Position numbers and translations under genes: made by a program
The notes under the pieces: generated by a model
What the model was told of the DNA's origin: nothing
Database searches by the model: none
What the model saw: the letters and a program-made list of their open reading frames with translations, nothing else
In this document: one piece after another, positions 25,674 to 35,544 of the stretch
How the letters are laid out: every line of letters starts with the position of its first letter
How positions within the stretch are numbered: position 1 is the first letter of the stretch
NCBI RefSeq assembly: GCF_002139855.1
Contig: NZ_CP018789.1
Location: 1,550,001 to 1,614,000, forward strand
Origin: Campylobacter porcelli
GTDB taxonomy: Bacteria; Campylobacterota; Campylobacteria; Campylobacterales; Campylobacteraceae
Reading direction: 5' to 3'
Length of the DNA stretch: 64,000 nucleotides

Positions 25674-26831
25674 TTAATTAAATCTATACGATAAGCCAAA
25701 ATTTGCACTATATAGCTTATCATCGCTATTTATATCAGCACCTAGATTTAAATTGATACTTAAATTTTTATTAACTATATATAAAACACCTGTATCAATT
25801 GCGAAATTTGTATGCTTTTTATCCTTGCTGTCTATTATAAATCCAGCATTGCTGCTAGTAAATGAACTTCTTATCACGCCATCATCTACTATTAAATCTC
25901 TTTTAATTTTTAAATCTGTATATAGACTAAAATCATTGAATTCTTGTATAGTCTCAAGACCAATTTTGGCTTTTAAATTCTTAGCTGTGTTGCTTTGAAC
26001 TTTTTGAGTTTCATATGAGTTTTTATCTTTTAATATATAATCTTCGCTTTTAAAATAGAGATAATCCGCACCAATATATGGCTTTATAGATGTTTTTTCA
26101 TTTAAAGATACTCTATATCCATAACCCAATCCAAAGCTCATATAACCAATATCAAATTTAGAGTTAAAATATCTATCTAGATTTTGCTCTAAATTGCCAT
26201 AACCACCAGCTAAATTAAAGTCAAATTCATTACTATCCATAAAATATCTAGTATAAAATCCAAGCTCATATATATTACTCTTAAGCTCTACATTATAACT
26301 TTTTGAGTTTGCATATGAAAAGTAAGTGCCTATCAATAAATCATCTACAAATCTATCATAACCAAAAATTCCGCCATAAAGCCTAGGATTTGTCCCATCT
26401 TTAAAATCGCCTGCTAGGGTATTAAAATAGAATGAATTTAAAAAATCATCCATCTCATCAGCCATCATAAAAGCAAAAATCTCATTATTTACACTAGCGA
26501 ATTTCTCCCCTTGGAGAGATTTGATAAAACTAGCTATCTTGCGTGATTATAGCTCGGCTAGATAAGCGTTTATTTATATGTGTTGTGGTAAGAGAGTTAA
26601 ATGTATTAGCTAAATTTTTAGCCAAACTCGGATATGCTACTACACTATGATTATTCATTGGTTGTGCTATCAAACTTCCCTATTTACGGCAATCTCTTGA
26701 GTGTTTGTAGGGATCTCTTGAGTAGTTTTGATGGTTTGCTCAGCAGATTTATCTGAGCCGCCACCACAGCCTAACAGAAAAAATATTGTTATAAAACTAA
26801 TGCCAATATTTTTTAATACTCTAAATTTTAT
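25674..26831 (-). pseudogene. Degraded autotransporter: signal and beta-barrel left, passenger deleted
   Basis: Three fragments in three frames read in order. First (26831-26670): a signal/lipobox-like KFRVLKNIGISFITIFFLLG followed by CGGGSDKSAEQ, in which the expected ATG has become ATA, ending at TGA. Second (to TAG at 26530): NNHSVVAYPSLAKNLANTFN. Third: FIKSLQGEKF leading into an open frame (26468-25674) that is a 12-strand autotransporter barrel ending LSYRFN. The passenger, presumably a subtilase or repeat domain of several hundred residues, is absent. The order signal-linker-barrel shows one ancestral gene that suffered a large deletion and then frame decay. Confidence 0.8.
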
Positions 26832-26864
26832 ATCCAGTCCAACTAATAAATTTTCAGATAAAAT

Positions 26865-27140
26865 CTATACCTTTTCTAGATCAAATTCTTGACCAATTGG
26901 GATATTTACCACTATTAATTCTGGATGAATATCATTTCGAATTTGCTTTTCAACGCCAAATTTTAGCGTTTGAGAGCTTGCGGCACAGCCGTGGCAATGA
27001 CCGGTTAAACGCACATAAACAACTCCGTTTTTAATACCCAAAAGCTCCATACCGCCACCATCTCTTTGGAGCATAGGCAATACAACATTAAGACTTTCTA
27101 AAACTGGCTCATAAAGCTCTTCATCGCTAAATGGTATCAT
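26865..27140 (-). CDS. NifU-like C-terminal (Nfu) Fe-S scaffold protein
   Basis: 91-residue stand-alone Nfu domain: VLPMLQRDGGGMELLGIKNGVVYVRL and the cluster-binding CxxC (GHCHGCAASSQTLK, C48 and C51). Assists Fe-S cluster delivery. Normal length for epsilonproteobacterial Nfu proteins. Transcribed alone between the alpha-operon terminator and the autotransporter remnant; the remnant begins right after its TAG. Confidence 0.93.
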   Translation of the reverse strand: MIPFSDEELYEPVLESLNVVLPMLQRDGGGMELLGIKNGVVYVRLTGHCHGCAASSQTLKFGVEKQIRNDIHPELIVVNIPIGQEFDLEKV

Positions 27141-27244
27141 AAGTATCCTTTATATTTTTAGCAATTATATACAAATATAAAAAACTTAGATTAAATAATA
27201 TTTTAGAAATTAGATTATAAAGATTATAAATTAGATAAGCTAAA

Positions 27245-27268
27245 TTTGCTAGGATCTCTCCTAGCAAA
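27245..27268 (-). terminator. Terminator-like hairpin ending the alpha operon
   Basis: TTTGCTAGGA / TCCTAGCAAA form a perfect 10-bp stem with a 4-nt loop, 2 nt after the rplQ stop. The following bases (TTTAGCTTAT on the minus strand) give only a weak U-tract. Confidence 0.75.
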
Positions 27269-27270
27269 TA

Positions 27271-27627
27271 TCATTCAGATACTAGTTCTATATAGGCCAT
27301 CTCAGAAGCATCGCCTTTTCTAACTCGTGTTTTGATGATTCTAGTATAGCCGCCATTTCTATTTACATATTTTGGGGCGATTTGTGTAACTAATTTATTA
27401 GTTGCTTCTTTATCTTGTAAATATGCAAATACATATTTATGGGCGTTAAAATCGCCTTTTCTAGCTCTTGTGATTAATTTTTCTATATAGCTTCTTAGCT
27501 CTTTTGCTTTTGGTAAAGTAGTTTCTATCTTACCAGCCTTAACGATTGCGATCGTAAGGTTTTTAAGCAAAGCAGCACGATGAGAGCTAGTGCGGCCTAG
27601 TTTTCTATATCCGTGATTATGTCTCAT
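27271..27627 (-). CDS. rplQ: 50S ribosomal protein L17
   Basis: 118 residues, [24 protein letters not shown], the invariant L17 opening; binds 23S rRNA. Last gene of the S10-spc-alpha string, followed at once by the terminator hairpin. Confidence 0.98.
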   Translation of the reverse strand: MRHNHGYRKLGRTSSHRAALLKNLTIAIVKAGKIETTLPKAKELRSYIEKLITRARKGDFNAHKYVFAYLQDKEATNKLVTQIAPKYVNRNGGYTRIIKTRVRKGDASEMAYIELVSE

Positions 27628-27643
27628 TATATTTCCTTCGCTT

Positions 27644-28645
27644 TTATGATTTTAACTCAGCTATCTTTTTTCTGAGTGATTCTTTGCTATCACCTAGCTT
27701 ATTTTCACCAAATGGATAGCCTATTTCAGCCATTACAGCCTTAATCTCATCAAGAGATTTTTTACCTAAATTTTTAAGATCTTTTAGCTCACTCTCTTCC
27801 ATCAAAGCAAGCTCACCAATAAATTTAACATCAGCCTTATCTAAGCAATTAAAGCTTCTAGCTGATAAATTTAAATTCTCAATACTCTCTAAAAGTTTTG
27901 AGTGCTCGCTAGAGCCTTTAGATGACGCCATAGCCATATTTACATCTATATTTAGGATATTATTAAATATAGACATCTGCTTATACATAGCTTCAATTGA
28001 GTTTTTAAACGCCTCTAAAGGAGAGACCTGACCATCTGTAGTTATCGTTAAAACGATTTTTTCATAGTCTGGATTATCTTCAACCAAAACATTTTCTATC
28101 TCATAAACTGCATGTTTAACAGGTGTAAAAAATGCATCAAGTGCGATATATCCACTCTCTACGCTCTCTCTAATCTCTTCGCTAGGCACATAGCCAATAC
28201 CTTTTTCTATAACCAAAGAGAAAGTTAGCTCGGCATCTTCATTAATAGTAGCTAGATACGCATCAGGATTTACTATCTCGACAATATCATTACATAGATC
28301 TGCACCGGTAATCTCTTTTGGACCTTTAAAGCTATACTCAATAACCTCATGCTCTGAATCATTTTTAAGCTTAAAGCGTAAATTTTTGAGATTTATGATA
28401 AATAGCGTTACATCCTCTAGCATTCCTCGCATACTATCAAATTCATGAGAGACGCCTTCGATTTTAACAGCAGTTGGAGCAAATCCAACTGTGCTTGTAT
28501 AAAGTAGTCTGCGAAGCGGATGAGCTAGAGTAACTGCATAGCCGGTTTCAAAAGGATACGCTACTATTTTAGCCACATTTTCACTTATTGGGGTAACCTC
28601 TATGTCAGTAGGCATGTAAGCTGATGTTGTTATCTTTCTCATCAT
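27644..28645 (-). CDS. rpoA: RNA polymerase alpha subunit
   Basis: 333 residues: N-terminal assembly domain (residues 1-230, [23 protein letters not shown]) and C-terminal DNA/activator-binding domain ([42 protein letters not shown]) joined by a linker. Two adjacent ATGs; GGAG is better spaced for the second (28642). Conserved place between rpsD and rplQ. Confidence 0.98.
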   Translation of the reverse strand: MMRKITTSAYMPTDIEVTPISENVAKIVAYPFETGYAVTLAHPLRRLLYTSTVGFAPTAVKIEGVSHEFDSMRGMLEDVTLFIINLKNLRFKLKNDSEHEVIEYSFKGPKEITGADLCNDIVEIVNPDAYLATINEDAELTFSLVIEKGIGYVPSEEIRESVESGYIALDAFFTPVKHAVYEIENVLVEDNPDYEKIVLTITTDGQVSPLEAFKNSIEAMYKQMSIFNNILNIDVNMAMASSKGSSEHSKLLESIENLNLSARSFNCLDKADVKFIGELALMEESELKDLKNLGKKSLDEIKAVMAEIGYPFGENKLGDSKESLRKKIAELKS

Positions 28646-28655
28646 AATCTCCTTA

Positions 28656-29282
28656 TTATTTAGAGTAAAGCTCGACTATATATCTTTCCTCAACTGGAAT
28701 GACAATCTCTTCGCGTTCTGGAATTCTTGTGAAAATTCCATATTTTTTATCTTTTTCTACATCAACCCAAGCTACTATACCTGTTTGATTAGTAAGCTCG
28801 ATAGCACGAACGATTTGCGGATTCTCTTTACTTTTTTCAACAATCTCTATTTTTTGACCGGCTCTTACTCTATATGATGGGATATCCACTCTTTTACCAT
28901 TTACTAAGATATGGCCATGAGTTACTAACTGTCTTGCAAATCTTCTAGTCGATGCAAAACCCATTCTATAAACCACATTATCAAGTCTTTGCTCTAACAA
29001 AGAGATAAGAAGTGCACCGGTATTTCCCTCTCTTCTTGCGGCTTCGGCAAATAATCTTCTAAATTGTTTTTCGCTTACACCATACATAAATTTAGCTTTT
29101 TGTTTCTCTCTTAATTGTAGGCCATATTCGCTTACTTTAGCTTTTCTTTGTCCATGTTGGCCTGGAGCGTATGGTCGTTTTTCCAATGCGCTCTTGCCAG
29201 CTAGTCTTCTTTCGCCTTTAAGTGCAAGAGATACACCTAGGCGTCTTTCTAATTTTTCAACTGGTCCTCTATATCTTGCCAT
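28656..29282 (-). CDS. rpsD: 30S ribosomal protein S4
   Basis: 208 residues; [16 protein letters not shown] start, S4 domain with [30 protein letters not shown]. 16S assembly initiator and, in many bacteria, translational repressor of the alpha operon. The zinc-type CxxC near the N-terminus is absent, i.e. the C-minus form. Confidence 0.98.
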   Translation of the reverse strand: MARYRGPVEKLERRLGVSLALKGERRLAGKSALEKRPYAPGQHGQRKAKVSEYGLQLREKQKAKFMYGVSEKQFRRLFAEAARREGNTGALLISLLEQRLDNVVYRMGFASTRRFARQLVTHGHILVNGKRVDIPSYRVRAGQKIEIVEKSKENPQIVRAIELTNQTGIVAWVDVEKDKKYGIFTRIPEREEIVIPVEERYIVELYSK

Positions 29283-29309
29283 TATAATTCTCCTAAATTC
29301 TATCTACAA

Positions 29310-29702
29310 TTACACGCGGCGGCGTTTTGGTGGTCTGCAGCCATTGTGAGCTAGTGGAGTTATATCTTTTAGATATAGCACCTTAATTCCTTCTACTGCA
29401 CCGATACTTTTTACTGCTGTTTCTCTACCGCTACCTGGGCCTTGAACTTTGATGCCTACTTCTTTAATGCCATGCTCTTTTGCTTTATTTAATGCATCTT
29501 CTACTGCTTGTTGAGCTGCATATGGGGTTGATTTTTTACTACCTTTAAAGCCTAAACCACCAGCACTACTCCACGCTATAGCATTACCCATCTCATCAGT
29601 TACTGTAACCATTGTATTATTAAATGTAGCAGAGACATACACGATACCTCTAGCTATATTTTTTTTAACTACTTTTTTCTTAATTACTTTTCTTTTTGCC
29701 AT
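29310..29702 (-). CDS. rpsK: 30S ribosomal protein S11
   Basis: 130 residues; Lys-rich start [15 protein letters not shown] then [18 protein letters not shown] and the C-terminal [13 protein letters not shown]-like end ([14 protein letters not shown]). Platform protein of the 30S subunit. Between rpsM and rpsD as usual. Confidence 0.98.
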   Translation of the reverse strand: MAKRKVIKKKVVKKNIARGIVYVSATFNNTMVTVTDEMGNAIAWSSAGGLGFKGSKKSTPYAAQQAVEDALNKAKEHGIKEVGIKVQGPGSGRETAVKSIGAVEGIKVLYLKDITPLAHNGCRPPKRRRV

Positions 29703-29711
29703 ATCTTATCC

Positions 29712-30080
29712 TTATTTAGTAGCAGCGCCAACGGTTTTTCTTCTGCCCTTTCTAGTTCTTGCGTTGGTTTTTGTTTTTTGACCACGCACTGGCAGACCTT
29801 TTCTATGTCTTAATCCTCTAAAGCTACCTAAATCCATCAAAGCTTTTATATCCATAGCCACGCTTTTTCTTAAATCACCTTCGACCATGTAATGCTCTTG
29901 AATCTCTTTACGGATAGCAGCAGCTTCATCTTCGCTTAACTCATAAACTCTCTTATCATAAGAGATACCTACAGCATCAAGAATTTTTCTTGAAGTATAT
30001 AGACCTATACCATAGATATATGTAAGGCCATACTCTACTCTTTTTTTCTTTGGTAAATCAACACCTGCAATACGAGCCAT
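29712..30080 (-). CDS. rpsM: 30S ribosomal protein S13
   Basis: 122 residues; [26 protein letters not shown], then [24 protein letters not shown]. Head protein contacting the P-site tRNA. Starts 3 nt after the rpmJ stop. Confidence 0.98.
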   Translation of the reverse strand: MARIAGVDLPKKKRVEYGLTYIYGIGLYTSRKILDAVGISYDKRVYELSEDEAAAIRKEIQEHYMVEGDLRKSVAMDIKALMDLGSFRGLRHRKGLPVRGQKTKTNARTRKGRRKTVGAATK

Positions 30081-30083
30081 ACC

Positions 30084-30197
30084 TTATCCTTGTCTTTGTT
30101 TATGTTTTGGGTTTTCGCAAATAACATGAACTATGCCTTTGCGTTTGACAATTTTGCATTTGTCACACATCTTCTTTACAGAAGGACGAACTTTCAT
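30084..30197 (-). CDS. rpmJ: 50S ribosomal protein L36
   Basis: 37-residue gene too short for routine ORF listing. [20 protein letters not shown] then [17 protein letters not shown]: the four ligands of the zinc ribbon (C11, C14, C27, H32) are present, so this is the zinc-binding C-plus form. GGAG 7 nt before ATG. It is the first gene after the hcp interruption. Confidence 0.97.
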   Translation of the reverse strand: MKVRPSVKKMCDKCKIVKRKGIVHVICENPKHKQRQG

Positions 30198-30366
30198 CTG
30201 AGTCTCCTAAAAATTATTTACCACTTTTACTAGACTGCACTTAGGTCTAAGAACACGCCTAAACCAACTATTTTCAAAACAAGTGGCACACTTTGAAAAT
30301 ACTTCTTTATCCAGTTTGGATGCAAAGCTTGGAATTGTATCTAAAATTGGCTTTAATTTTTATAAA
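30198..30366 (-). promoter_or_regulatory. Structured leader between hcp and rpmJ (alpha-block restart)
   Basis: About 170 nt with no ORF. It contains nested inverted repeats: ATTTTCAAA / TTTGAAAAT (30270-30278 and 30292-30300, 13-nt loop), TAGAC...GTCTA and TTAGG...CCTAA between about 30232 and 30262. These overlap so that not all can pair at once. It lies just after the hcp terminator, so it probably carries the promoter and possibly an autoregulatory RNA for rpmJ-rpsM-rpsK-rpsD-rpoA-rplQ. The promoter elements are not clear to me. Confidence 0.4.
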
Positions 30367-30392
30367 TTTAACAGAGCCGTAACTCTGTTAAA
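30367..30392 (-). terminator. Terminator of hcp
   Basis: TTTAACAGAG pairs with CTCTGTTAAA (10 bp, 6-nt loop), 3 nt past the hcp stop on the minus strand, followed by TTTATAAAAATT. It separates hcp from the alpha ribosomal genes. Confidence 0.75.
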
Positions 30393-30395
30393 AAC

Positions 30396-31721
30396 TTAAG
30401 AATTTAAGAATTTTTCTAAATCCGCCTTTGGATCTGAGCTAATTAGCGATAAATTATATTTTTCTACTAAGAAATTTAATATTTCGCTATTTAAAAATTT
30501 TGGCAAACTAGGGCCAATATGGATATTTTTTACACCTAAATATAATAGTGCTACTAATATTATTATAGCTTTTTGTTCCATCCACATTAGCACTATTGAA
30601 AGCGGCAAATCATTGATGGCTATCCCTGTAGCCTCACTTAGAGCCATAGCTATTTTTACTCCACCATTACTATCATTGCACTGACCCAAATCTAAATATC
30701 TTGGAATATTTGTCCCTTCTATTAAACCAAAATCTATATCGTTAAATCTAAATTTACCACAACTTGAAGTTAAAATCACGCAATCTTTTGGCACACTAAG
30801 GGCTAACTCCCTATAATACTCTCTGCCTTTACCTGGGGCATCACATCCTGCTATAACAAAAAATCTACGAATTTTACCGCTTTTAATCGCATCTAAAATC
30901 TCACTAGCCATAGGCAAAATAGCCTTATAATGATGACCCGTGCTGATTACTTCATCGCTATCAAAGCCACTTACATCATCAAGCTCTAAAGCCTTATTGA
31001 TTAGTGGAGTAAAATCATCGCCATTAATATGAGCTATGCCTTGGGTGCTTGCGATATCATATCCAAACAATCTATCGCTATATCTAGCACTTTTGCGAAG
31101 TGGAACGATACAATTTGTAGTCATCAAAATAGCTCCACCAAATTTATTAAAAAGCTCAGTTTGGTCAAACCATGCTTTACCCAAATTTCCTTTTAAATGT
31201 GGATACTTTTTAAGCTCTGGATAGCCATGAGCTGGAAGCATCTCAGAGTGGGTGTAGATATTAATCCCTTTATCTTTGGTCTGCTCTAATAGCTCTTTTA
31301 GTGCGTGAAGATTATGACCGCTTACTAAAATAGCTTTGCCACTTGCTTTGTTTTGAGTGATTTTTACAGGAGTTGGGATACCAAATTTACTAGTGTGGGC
31401 ATTGCTTAAAATATCCATAACCTCTACTCCAGCCTTGCCTACTTTTAGCAATTGCTCGATATGCTGATCGAAATTAAAATTCATATTTGTAAGTGTAAAA
31501 TATAGAGTTTGAGCCATTATATCATCTACATTTTTTGTATTGGCTCCTAGTTCATTTGCATGGTGGCGATATGCGCTTAAACCCTTTAGGGCAAATATCA
31601 TCATATCTTGCAGCCTTGCTAGTGTAGCATCTTTACCGCAAGTCCCCATACTTTGCCCTTTAGAGCCACACCCATCATTAGCACTCATCTCACATTGATG
31701 ACAAAACATCTCTAAATCCAT
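30396..31721 (-). CDS. hcp: Hybrid cluster protein (Hcp), short class
   Basis: Fe-S-O hybrid-cluster enzyme, proposed NO or hydroxylamine reductase. 441 residues, about 100 shorter than class I/II Hcp, consistent with the class III form that lacks part of the first helical domain. The N-terminal cubane ligands are visible (CHQCEMSANDGCG...GTCGK: C7, C10, C18, C28). All hybrid-cluster ligands can be placed: SGHNLHAL (His), HSEMLPAHG (Glu), TTNCIVP, AGCDAPGKG (persulfide Cys), TSSCGKF, GQCNDS, and MEQKA (Glu, Lys). AAAGGA before ATG. It sits with a Crp/Fnr regulator inside the ribosomal superoperon. Confidence 0.93.
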   Translation of the reverse strand: MDLEMFCHQCEMSANDGCGSKGQSMGTCGKDATLARLQDMMIFALKGLSAYRHHANELGANTKNVDDIMAQTLYFTLTNMNFNFDQHIEQLLKVGKAGVEVMDILSNAHTSKFGIPTPVKITQNKASGKAILVSGHNLHALKELLEQTKDKGINIYTHSEMLPAHGYPELKKYPHLKGNLGKAWFDQTELFNKFGGAILMTTNCIVPLRKSARYSDRLFGYDIASTQGIAHINGDDFTPLINKALELDDVSGFDSDEVISTGHHYKAILPMASEILDAIKSGKIRRFFVIAGCDAPGKGREYYRELALSVPKDCVILTSSCGKFRFNDIDFGLIEGTNIPRYLDLGQCNDSNGGVKIAMALSEATGIAINDLPLSIVLMWMEQKAIIILVALLYLGVKNIHIGPSLPKFLNSEILNFLVEKYNLSLISSDPKADLEKFLNS

Positions 31722-31788
31722 AAAAATCCTTTAAAAATAAATTAAATTTGGATTTTATAGAATTTTTATATTTTTGTATGTAATCACT

Positions 31789-32400
31789 TCACATTTCTAA
31801 ATAAATTTTACCCCTTGATAAGGTTAAAAATCCATTTTTTTCTAGTTGTTTAAGATTTTTAGATACACACTCTCTTGTTACTCCTAGATGATTTGCTATT
31901 TGCTGATGAGTTATTTTTATGCCATTATTTATAGCATTTTTTCTGATAAATTCAACCAATCTATCACGAAATGGTATGGTTTTACTTTTTGAAGCCACCT
32001 CTATGCTCTTAGCAAATTGCTTAGCAAAAATAGTTAAAATATACTCACTAAGCTTAGGATACTTCTGTCTTAAATCTCTAAAAATATTATCTGGAATTAT
32101 AATGATTTCTAAATCACCAAGCGCTTGGAGATTTAACTCTAGCTCAAGTGATTTTTGAGTACAAATTTGGCATATTACCCACTCATCACCCTTTTCAAGG
32201 GTGAGAATTGTCTTTTCTTGAGAGCCAAAAATAGTATAAACTCTAAGAGCTCCAGAGCCAATTATCAAAAGTCCATAATGACTCTTTGTAAGTAGCTTAC
32301 CATCGCTAAATTTTCTAATTTGTAAAAATTTTTCTATCCTATCTAAATCTTGCGAAGCTACGCCAAATCTTTTGAGCTTATCTTTTAAGGCATCTATCAT
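31789..32400 (-). CDS. Crp/Fnr-family transcription regulator, probable controller of hcp
   Basis: 203 residues: cyclic-nucleotide-binding-like barrel (residues 15-105, LLIIGSGALRVYTI, KTILTLEKGDE) and C-terminal winged helix with THQQIANHLGVTRECVSKNLKQLE. Only three cysteines (C77, C80 in WVICQIC, and C178), so not a classical Fnr with four N-terminal cluster ligands; C77/C80 could sense redox or bind a cofactor. It starts 3 nt after the infA stop with no separate promoter visible. 67 nt separate it from hcp, a typical HcpR/NssR-target arrangement. Confidence 0.85.
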   Translation of the reverse strand: MIDALKDKLKRFGVASQDLDRIEKFLQIRKFSDGKLLTKSHYGLLIIGSGALRVYTIFGSQEKTILTLEKGDEWVICQICTQKSLELELNLQALGDLEIIIIPDNIFRDLRQKYPKLSEYILTIFAKQFAKSIEVASKSKTIPFRDRLVEFIRKNAINNGIKITHQQIANHLGVTRECVSKNLKQLEKNGFLTLSRGKIYLEM

Positions 32401-32403
32401 ATA

Positions 32404-32622
32404 TTATTTATAACGATATGTAATCCTACCCTTGTCTAAGCTATATGGAGTTAGCTCGACCTTAACCCTATCGCCTGGCATAATCTTGATGTAGTGCATT
32501 CTCATCTTACCAGCAATATGGCATAAAATTACATGCTTATTATCTAATTCTACTTTAAAGGTAGCATTAGGTAGAGCCTCGACCACATTGCCATCAATCT
32601 CTATAACATCATCTTTTGCCAA
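32404..32622 (-). CDS. infA: Translation initiation factor IF-1
   Basis: 72 residues, single OB fold; [26 protein letters not shown] and the [34 protein letters not shown] core are standard. Follows map in the spc block; normally rpmJ would come next. Confidence 0.98.
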   Translation of the reverse strand: MAKDDVIEIDGNVVEALPNATFKVELDNKHVILCHIAGKMRMHYIKIMPGDRVKVELTPYSLDKGRITYRYK

Positions 32623-32650
32623 ATTTTATCTCCTTAAATAAACTTAAATT

Positions 32651-33412
32651 TCAATCAACTACACTAAGTATCTCAGCCTTGCCATTAATCACTGCTACGC
32701 AATGCTCATAGTGGCTAGTTCTTAAGCCATCTACGCTAGTAACGGTCCATTTATCAGCAGCAATCTTTGGTGTGCCATCTTTTTGACAAATCATTGGCTC
32801 AATGCAAAAAACCATACCATTTCTAATTTTTGGTCCAGCTTTTGGCATTGTCCCTTCTAAGTAGTTTGGAATTTCAGGCTCTTCGTGCGGCTTGCGACCT
32901 ATTCCATGACCGCAAAATCCCTTTAATGGCACATATCCACGCCCTAAGATAAACTGCTCAAGCTTATAACAAAGCTCTTTAAAATGCATACCAGCCCTAA
33001 TCTCATCAATGGCATAATACAAAGCATCTTTGCTGCACGCAATCAAAGATTCATCGCTTTTTGAGATATTGCCTACTGGGTAAGTTCTAGCACTATCGCC
33101 AAAAAAGCCATTTAAATTTGATCCAATATCAACTGATACTATATCGCCATCTTGTAAGATATAGCCATTTGGAATTCCGTGGATTACAACCTCATTTACA
33201 CTGATACAAGCAGTATTTGGAAAGCCATAAAGCCCTTTAAAAGCTGGTTTAGCTCCAGCAGCTTTAATCATATCTTCGCAAATTTTATCAATTTCAAGAA
33301 GTGAAATTCCAGGCTTAATAATCGTATGAAGATGATCTAGAGTAGCTGCGACTATTCTATTAGCCGCACGCATACTCTCTATCTCTTTTGGGGTTTTAAT
33401 TCCTATAGCCAT
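32651..33412 (-). CDS. map: Methionine aminopeptidase, type I
   Basis: 253 residues from ATG 33412, 1 nt after the secY stop (an upstream in-frame extension lies within secY). Removes N-terminal methionine. Metal ligands visible: VSVDIGSNLNGFFGDSART (both Asp), CGHGIGRKPHEEPEI (His) and FCIEPMI (Glu), C-terminal Glu in the last strand. Conserved secY-map-infA order. Confidence 0.97.
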   Translation of the reverse strand: MAIGIKTPKEIESMRAANRIVAATLDHLHTIIKPGISLLEIDKICEDMIKAAGAKPAFKGLYGFPNTACISVNEVVIHGIPNGYILQDGDIVSVDIGSNLNGFFGDSARTYPVGNISKSDESLIACSKDALYYAIDEIRAGMHFKELCYKLEQFILGRGYVPLKGFCGHGIGRKPHEEPEIPNYLEGTMPKAGPKIRNGMVFCIEPMICQKDGTPKIAADKWTVTSVDGLRTSHYEHCVAVINGKAEILSVVD

Positions 33413-33413
33413 C

Positions 33414-34676
33414 TTATAGTCCAACTGCACTTAGAGTTTGATATTTACTCATATAGACTTGAGCTTCTATCTTTCTCATCGTATCAAGTGCTACTTGCAC
33501 CACAATCAATACAGATGTACCACCAAAGTAGAATGGCACTCCCATAAATTTAACTAAAACCCAAGGCAAAGTAGATATAAGACCAAGGTATATAGAACCA
33601 GTCAAGGTAAGCCTACTAGCTACTTCGTTTAAGAAATTAGCCGTGCTCTCACCAGGTCTGACACCAGGGATAAATCCGCCTTGTCTTTTTAAATTTTCGC
33701 TTATATCTTTTGCATTAAATGTAATGGAGGCATAAAAATATGCAAAAAATAGAATAAACAAAAATGTTAAGATGTTAAAAAAGTAGCTATTTGGATTTAA
33801 AAAATCATTTATCGCTACTATAAACTCATTTGTGCTTGCTTGTAAAATTGTCCCAGGAAACATCAAAATAGCACTAGCAAAAATCGGCGGAATAACACCA
33901 CTTAAATTTACTTTTATAGGGATATAATTCATTATTATCTTATTTTGATTTTGCATAACTGTTTTGCGAGAATATGAGATTGGCACCCTTCTTTCGCCCA
34001 TTTCTACATATATTACCACGCCTACAGTGATTAGAATAACCAAAGCAATTGCGATAACTACTAAGAAATTTAACTCTCCAGTATTTACCAAATCAATTGT
34101 ACCGCCAATAGCACTTGGAATACCACTTACAATACCAGCAAATATTATAAGGCTAATACCATTTCCAATACCTCTTTGAGTGATTTGCTCACCTATCCAC
34201 ATAAGTAGCATTGTCCCAGTTAGCATAGATACGCAGCTAATAGCGATAAATAAATTCATATCTATCATTATAGCACTTGCGCCATCTTTGCCAGTTAAGC
34301 TTTGTAAGCCTATACTTACCCCAATTGCTTGTATAATGGTAATAACGATAGTCGCATAGCGGATAATTTGCATATATTTTTGCATACCATCACGCTCTTT
34401 TTTCATCTTGCCTAAATTTGGAAATGTAGCTGCTAAAAGCTCCATAATAATCGAAGCTGTGATATATGGCATAATACCTAATGAGATAATGCTTAAACGC
34501 TCAGCAGCACCGCCGCTAAACATATTAAACATTCCAAGTGCATTTGAACTATTTGAAGTAAAGAATTCCCTAATAACATCAATATTTACACCAGGGACTG
34601 GCACATAAGCCAGCACCCTATAAGCAAACAAAAATCCAAGCGTAATTAATATCTTGTTGATTAATGCTCTATTCAT
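33414..34676 (-). CDS. secY: Protein translocase subunit SecY
   Basis: 420 residues, ten membrane helices forming the Sec channel. Landmarks: YVPVPGVNIDVI, GIMPYITASIIMELL (TM2b plug region), GNGISLIIFAGIVS, and loop GERRVPISYSRK. Overlaps rplO by one base. Exports CmeA/CmeC, the binding protein and the other signal-peptide proteins of this window. Confidence 0.97.
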   Translation of the reverse strand: MNRALINKILITLGFLFAYRVLAYVPVPGVNIDVIREFFTSNSSNALGMFNMFSGGAAERLSIISLGIMPYITASIIMELLAATFPNLGKMKKERDGMQKYMQIIRYATIVITIIQAIGVSIGLQSLTGKDGASAIMIDMNLFIAISCVSMLTGTMLLMWIGEQITQRGIGNGISLIIFAGIVSGIPSAIGGTIDLVNTGELNFLVVIAIALVILITVGVVIYVEMGERRVPISYSRKTVMQNQNKIIMNYIPIKVNLSGVIPPIFASAILMFPGTILQASTNEFIVAINDFLNPNSYFFNILTFLFILFFAYFYASITFNAKDISENLKRQGGFIPGVRPGESTANFLNEVASRLTLTGSIYLGLISTLPWVLVKFMGVPFYFGGTSVLIVVQVALDTMRKIEAQVYMSKYQTLSAVGL

Positions 34677-35077
34677 TAGTTATTTCCAGTTACCTTTATA
34701 TTCTCATCTTTTATCTTGCTAAGTAGATCTTTAGCCCCAGCACCTATAAGTTTAACTTTTTTGATGCTATTTGAGAATTTATGTACTGTTTTAAGAGTAT
34801 CTAGCGTAATTTCGCTTAACTCTTTAATAGCAGGATTTTTATCAACGCTAATTGCGTATGGTTTTTCAAATTTAGAAGTAAAGCCTACTTTTGGTAGTCT
34901 TCTTTGAAGTGGTTGCTGACCACCTTCAAACCCTCTTTTTTCATTATAGCCTTTTCTAGCTGTTTGACCTTTACCACCTTTTGTAGCGGTTTTGCCCCAG
35001 CCACTACCTTGACCACGACCAATTCTTTTAGTATTGCGAGTTGAGCCTGCAGCTTTTTGTAAATTTTCTAGTCCCAT
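34676..35077 (-). CDS. rplO: 50S ribosomal protein L15
   Basis: 133 residues; glycine/arginine-rich start ([24 protein letters not shown]) and the C-terminal [14 protein letters not shown] region. Late assembly protein of the 50S subunit. Confidence 0.97.
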   Translation of the reverse strand: MGLENLQKAAGSTRNTKRIGRGQGSGWGKTATKGGKGQTARKGYNEKRGFEGGQQPLQRRLPKVGFTSKFEKPYAISVDKNPAIKELSEITLDTLKTVHKFSNSIKKVKLIGAGAKDLLSKIKDENIKVTGNN

Positions 35078-35086
35078 ACTCTCTCC

Positions 35087-35530
35087 TTAACCTTTTAGCA
35101 TGCTTAATGCTTTAATTGTAGCACGAACGACATTTGCAGAGTTATTTGAGCCAAGAGACTTAGTAAGTATATTTTTAATACCTGCTAACTCTACAACCGG
35201 ACGAGCACCACCGCCAGCGATAACTCCAGTACCTTCGCTAGCTGGTTTTAATAAAATTCTACTTGCGTTATATTTAACTTCAATATCATGTGGGATAGTG
35301 CTACCTTTTAACTTAACTTCTACAATGTTTTTAAAAGCATCATCAGTTGCTTTTCTCATCGCATCTGGAACCTCTTTGGCTTTACCAAAACCAAAACCAA
35401 CATGACCCTTTTTATCCCCTACAACAACAAGAGCTGTAAATCTAAATCTTCTACCGCCTTTGACAACCTTAGTAACACGACCAATATCAACGATTACTTC
35501 TTCGAATTCTTCTCTATTATACTTTTCCAT
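35087..35530 (-). CDS. rpsE: 30S ribosomal protein S5
   Basis: 147 residues from ATG 35530 ([19 protein letters not shown]), AAGGA-type site 7 nt upstream; a TTG one codon earlier is in frame. Double-stranded RNA-binding N-domain and C-terminal fold ([31 protein letters not shown]). Decoding-fidelity protein. Confidence 0.97.
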   Translation of the reverse strand: MEKYNREEFEEVIVDIGRVTKVVKGGRRFRFTALVVVGDKKGHVGFGFGKAKEVPDAMRKATDDAFKNIVEVKLKGSTIPHDIEVKYNASRILLKPASEGTGVIAGGGARPVVELAGIKNILTKSLGSNNSANVVRATIKALSMLKG

Positions 35531-35544
35531 CAATAATCCTTGCG

